Part shown: positions 5,696 through 7,161 of the stretch, piece by piece
Numbering within the stretch: the first letter of the stretch is position 1
Layout: the number at the start of each line of letters is the position of its first letter
From: Actinomycetes bacterium
GTDB lineage: Bacteria; Actinomycetota; Actinomycetes; Actinomycetales; Cellulomonadaceae
Assembly: GCA_023388235.1 (NCBI GenBank)
Contig: JAEWGQ010000171.1
Span: 1 to 7,161, forward strand
Length of the DNA stretch: 7,161 bases
Reading direction: 5' to 3'
Made by a program: the position numbers and the translations under genes
Notes under the pieces: generated by a model
What the model saw: the letters and a program-made list of their open reading frames with translations, nothing else
Databases searched by the model: none
What the model was told of the DNA's origin: nothing

Positions 5696-6568
5696 GTGAC
5701 AACTCCGAGAGCCGATGACCAGGACGTCGCGCGAATCGAGAAGGCCGTCGCGGCGGTTCGCGCCTGGTCCAGCCGATACAGCAACGACCCGCTCGTTCCG
5801 CAGCCTGGGTCGCTGATGGCGAAGGACGATCGGGTCTACCCGGCTCTGCCCTTGTCGTCGGTGACGTGGTTCGCGATCACCTCGGCGCTCGACCACCTTG
5901 ATCTCGGCGCAGACATGCTGCAGGCGGACGGCGTCCGGGTGTTGAGGCCACATGCGTTCTACTCGCTGACGCGTTCAGCCTTACTGGGTGCGGCGCAGGC
6001 GCTCTGGTTGCTCACCGGCAATGACGAACAGCGGGCGATCCGGTCGCTGCTCATCGTGGAAGACGAGGCAACTCTCCAGAGGAAGCACCTCCGCGCTTAC
6101 CTTCAGGACGAGACTCTTGCCGCCGACGTGTCGGCAGAGTTTCCGGAGAAACTGGCAGAGCTCGACACGAAGCTGACGCGCCGGATCGACGACGCCCGGG
6201 CGCTACTCCGTGCGCGAGGGCACAAAGAGCGGTTTCAGTCGACGGCCATGATCGCCGACATCGCGAAGTTCGCGGCGCCGAACGACCGATGGCTGCGGCG
6301 CGCGATCATGGACCAGTGGATGCGGGGTAGCGCTGCGGCTCACTCGCGGATGTGGGTCATGCACGTCGTCAAGACGGAGGACGAGCCGGCACCGGGTGGA
6401 GGGGTCATTCGCCGGATGACCTCGAGCGTGTCTGACATCGCGCAAGCATACGGTGCACCGACGTTGCTCCTTAGTCAGGCGCTCGAGCTATGGCATGCCC
6501 GCAGCGCCCGGCTTGCCTCACCTCTCATCACAACGCCACTTCCTCACGTGAGGCCACCCGTGCATTGA
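5696..6568 (+). CDS. Orphan helical protein with an R-x5-H (HEPN-like) motif
   Basis: I do not recognise a named family. The 290-residue product looks almost wholly alpha-helical and soluble, with no signal peptide. A central helical block, FYSLTRSALLGAAQALWLLTG, spans 88-108; a charged helical stretch follows (110-180). WLRRAIMDQWMRGSAAAHSRMW is at about 199-220. R210 and H216 are spaced R-x5-H, which fits the R-x4-6-H catalytic motif of HEPN RNases, and the GSAAAH context recalls actinobacterial proteins ending in an SGxxHG-type motif. GTG at 5696 was chosen for the leaderless -10 at 5683-5688; the frame is open to 5561, but no ribosome binding site supports the longer form. Codons ending in A or T are more frequent than in dnaB or the ribosomal genes. 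With the flanking direct repeat, this suggests acquisition. No antitoxin-like partner gene is adjacent. The HEPN assignment is tentative. Confidence 0.75.
   Translation: MTTPRADDQDVARIEKAVAAVRAWSSRYSNDPLVPQPGSLMAKDDRVYPALPLSSVTWFAITSALDHLDLGADMLQADGVRVLRPHAFYSLTRSALLGAAQALWLLTGNDEQRAIRSLLIVEDEATLQRKHLRAYLQDETLAADVSAEFPEKLAELDTKLTRRIDDARALLRARGHKERFQSTAMIADIAKFAAPNDRWLRRAIMDQWMRGSAAAHSRMWVMHVVKTEDEPAPGGGVIRRMTSSVSDIAQAYGAPTLLLSQALELWHARSARLASPLITTPLPHVRPPVH
6542..6553. repeat. Perfect 12-bp palindrome at the end of the orphan gene
   Basis: CCTCACGTGAGG is fully self-complementary and lies in the last codons of the orphan gene, within the Pro-rich tail. It has no loop, so it suits a dimeric DNA-binding protein better than a terminator. 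Chance in coding sequence cannot be excluded. Confidence 0.35.
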
Positions 6569-6590
6569 TCTGCGGTCGGGTCCTTCGGTG
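6567..6590 (+). repeat. Right copy of the imperfect direct repeat
   Basis: GATCTGCGG (6567-6575), seven bases, then CTTCGGTG (6583-6590), matching 5532-5553. It begins inside the stop codon of the orphan gene, so the two copies bracket that gene and its promoter almost exactly. Confidence 0.4.
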
Positions 6591-6676
6591 CCTGGCGCGT
6601 ACCGATCTGGGTGCGGGCCACGCCTGTCATGCGGGCAGGGGTGGACCCCACGACGCGCAGAAGCGCAGATCATGGT
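6591..6676. other. Short spacer with no gene
   Basis: No coding frame with the genome's third-position bias is visible. There is a 4-bp GC hairpin (6638-6641 with 6646-6649). Nothing else could be supported. Confidence 0.4.
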
Positions 6677-6880
6677 TCAGCCGGGCACGAGGTCGGCGGG
6701 AAGGAGAGCGACCGCCGCCCGCGCCGCGGTTTCGCGCTCCGCCACCGGCGCAGTGACCACGGCTCCGTAGACCATGCGCGCAGCCAGCAGCGTGGCGTCG
6801 GTGCTGTGGGCGCTGCCGTAGCGGTCGCCGGCGACGGCAGCCGCACGAGCGTGCTCGAACAGGGCCTCGAGCCTGGGTGC
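6677..6880 (-). pseudogene. C-terminal remnant of a helical protein, possibly a TetR-type regulator
   Basis: On the minus strand a frame of 67 codons ends at TGA (6677-6679). It has strong G/C third-position bias and an amphipathic helical product (LEALFEHARAAAV early, then TLLAARMVYGAVV and AARAAVALLPADL before the end). This resembles the C-terminal ligand-binding helices of TetR/AcrR regulators. The frame is closed on its upstream side by an in-frame TAG at 6881-6883 and has no start codon with a ribosome binding site; the only ATG is midway. No helix-turn-helix domain is present in any frame between it and the HAD gene. I read it as the stump of a deleted regulator. The coding character is fairly clear; the TetR label is a guess from helix pattern. 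Confidence 0.45.
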
Positions 6881-6883
6881 CTA

Positions 6884-6954
6884 AACCTCGTGGGGTTCAT
6901 CCGCGGGCAGGGCTGGACGTTCTCGTGACGTCCGGCGATCGCGGCCGGCCCGCG
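6884..6954. other. Spacer downstream of the HAD gene, possible weak terminator
   Basis: No gene is seen. Bases 6940-6944 can pair with 6950-6954 around a 5-nt loop, directly after the stop of the minus-strand HAD gene, and could serve as a weak terminator. The missing front part of the regulator remnant is not here, so the deletion junction probably lies near 6881-6900. Confidence 0.3.
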
Positions 6955-7161
6955 TCAGGGCATCGGGTGCGCCGTGATCGCGGTCAGGCCGAGCTCGGCG
7001 AACGCGGCGACCAGGCCCTGCTCCGCAGGCGGCGCGGCGGTGCGGTCTGCCGCTGCCAGCACTGGTGCCGCCGACCCCTCGATCGCGACGCCGGCGCCGG
7101 CGTACTCGAGCATCTCCACGTCGTTCAGGCCGTCGCCGAACGCGACCACGTCCTCGGCGCG
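6955..7161 (-). CDS. Cof-type HAD-superfamily hydrolase, C-terminal end (partial)
   Basis: The last 68 residues of a HAD-IIB (Cof-type) phosphatase, which would dephosphorylate a sugar phosphate, flavin or related metabolite in the cytoplasm. The diagnostic motif IV, FGDGLNDVEML, appears soon after the window edge; its Asp residues help to bind the catalytic magnesium. It is followed by the typical AGAGVAIEGSAAPVLAAADRT and a short closing helix. The frame is open to the edge of the window (codons before the motif read RAEDVVA), so the N-terminal nucleophile motif and the cap domain lie outside. A GTG at 7149 is only an internal valine. The substrate cannot be told from this fragment. Confidence 0.9.
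   Translation of the reverse strand, partial: RAEDVVAFGDGLNDVEMLEYAGAGVAIEGSAAPVLAAADRTAAPPAEQGLVAAFAELGLTAITAHPMP

Noticed and set aside
3881..5953. 690-codon minus-strand frame opposite dnaB
   Set aside because: It is antisense to a well-supported dnaB, its product is low-complexity (Val/Leu/Asp/Gly-rich) with no domain, and it crosses several gene boundaries.
6611..6928. 105-codon plus-strand frame after the orphan gene
   Set aside because: It has poor third-position bias and a product without motifs, while the opposite strand shows a remnant with clear codon bias.

Overview
The window is high-GC DNA from an actinobacterium, most likely a member of Micrococcales near Cellulomonas or Actinotalea. 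This placement is an inference. It rests on strong G/C third-position bias, TANNNT-type -10 elements, GTG and leaderless starts, DnaA boxes of the TTGTCCACA type, and the gene order rpsF-ssb-rpsR-rplI / MATE / dnaB, which is common in actinobacteria.

Layout. Positions 1-111 hold the Gly/Pro/Ala-rich tail of an upstream gene, closed by a long GC hairpin at 145-188. A -10 element at 216-221 precedes a leader of about 107 nt. The leader carries what looks like the S6:S18 autoregulatory RNA motif (284-331), drawn so that its basal stem sequesters the rpsF ribosome binding site. The operon rpsF (335-628), ssb (709-1239), rpsR (1352-1588) and rplI (1603-2052) follows and ends at a strong hairpin (2067-2104). 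It encodes ribosomal proteins bS6, bS18 and bL9 and the single-stranded DNA-binding protein. Next come a small two-helix membrane protein with an internal duplication (2150-2479, probably leaderless) and a convergent MATE-family transporter gene (2466-3782, minus strand); the two coding ends overlap by 14 bp.

The 332-bp gap between the MATE gene and dnaB is the most information-rich non-coding stretch. It holds a cluster of DnaA-box-like 9-mers in both orientations (one exact, several one base off), just upstream of a good promoter (TTGATG-N17-TACCCT) for the replicative helicase gene dnaB (4115-5488). This suggests that DnaA controls dnaB, or that the site titrates DnaA.

After dnaB the composition changes. 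An orphan gene of 290 codons (5696-6568, probably leaderless GTG start) has visibly more A/T-ending codons than its neighbours. It encodes a helical protein with an R-x5-H motif like that of HEPN ribonucleases, and it is bracketed by an imperfect direct repeat (5532-5553 and 6567-6590). It may be a recently acquired accessory gene. Behind it lie a startless coding remnant resembling the C-terminus of a TetR-type regulator (6677-6880, minus) and the C-terminal end of a Cof-type HAD phosphatase (6955-7161, minus), which runs off the window. The left part is core translation and replication machinery; the right part is an accessory patch with signs of turnover.
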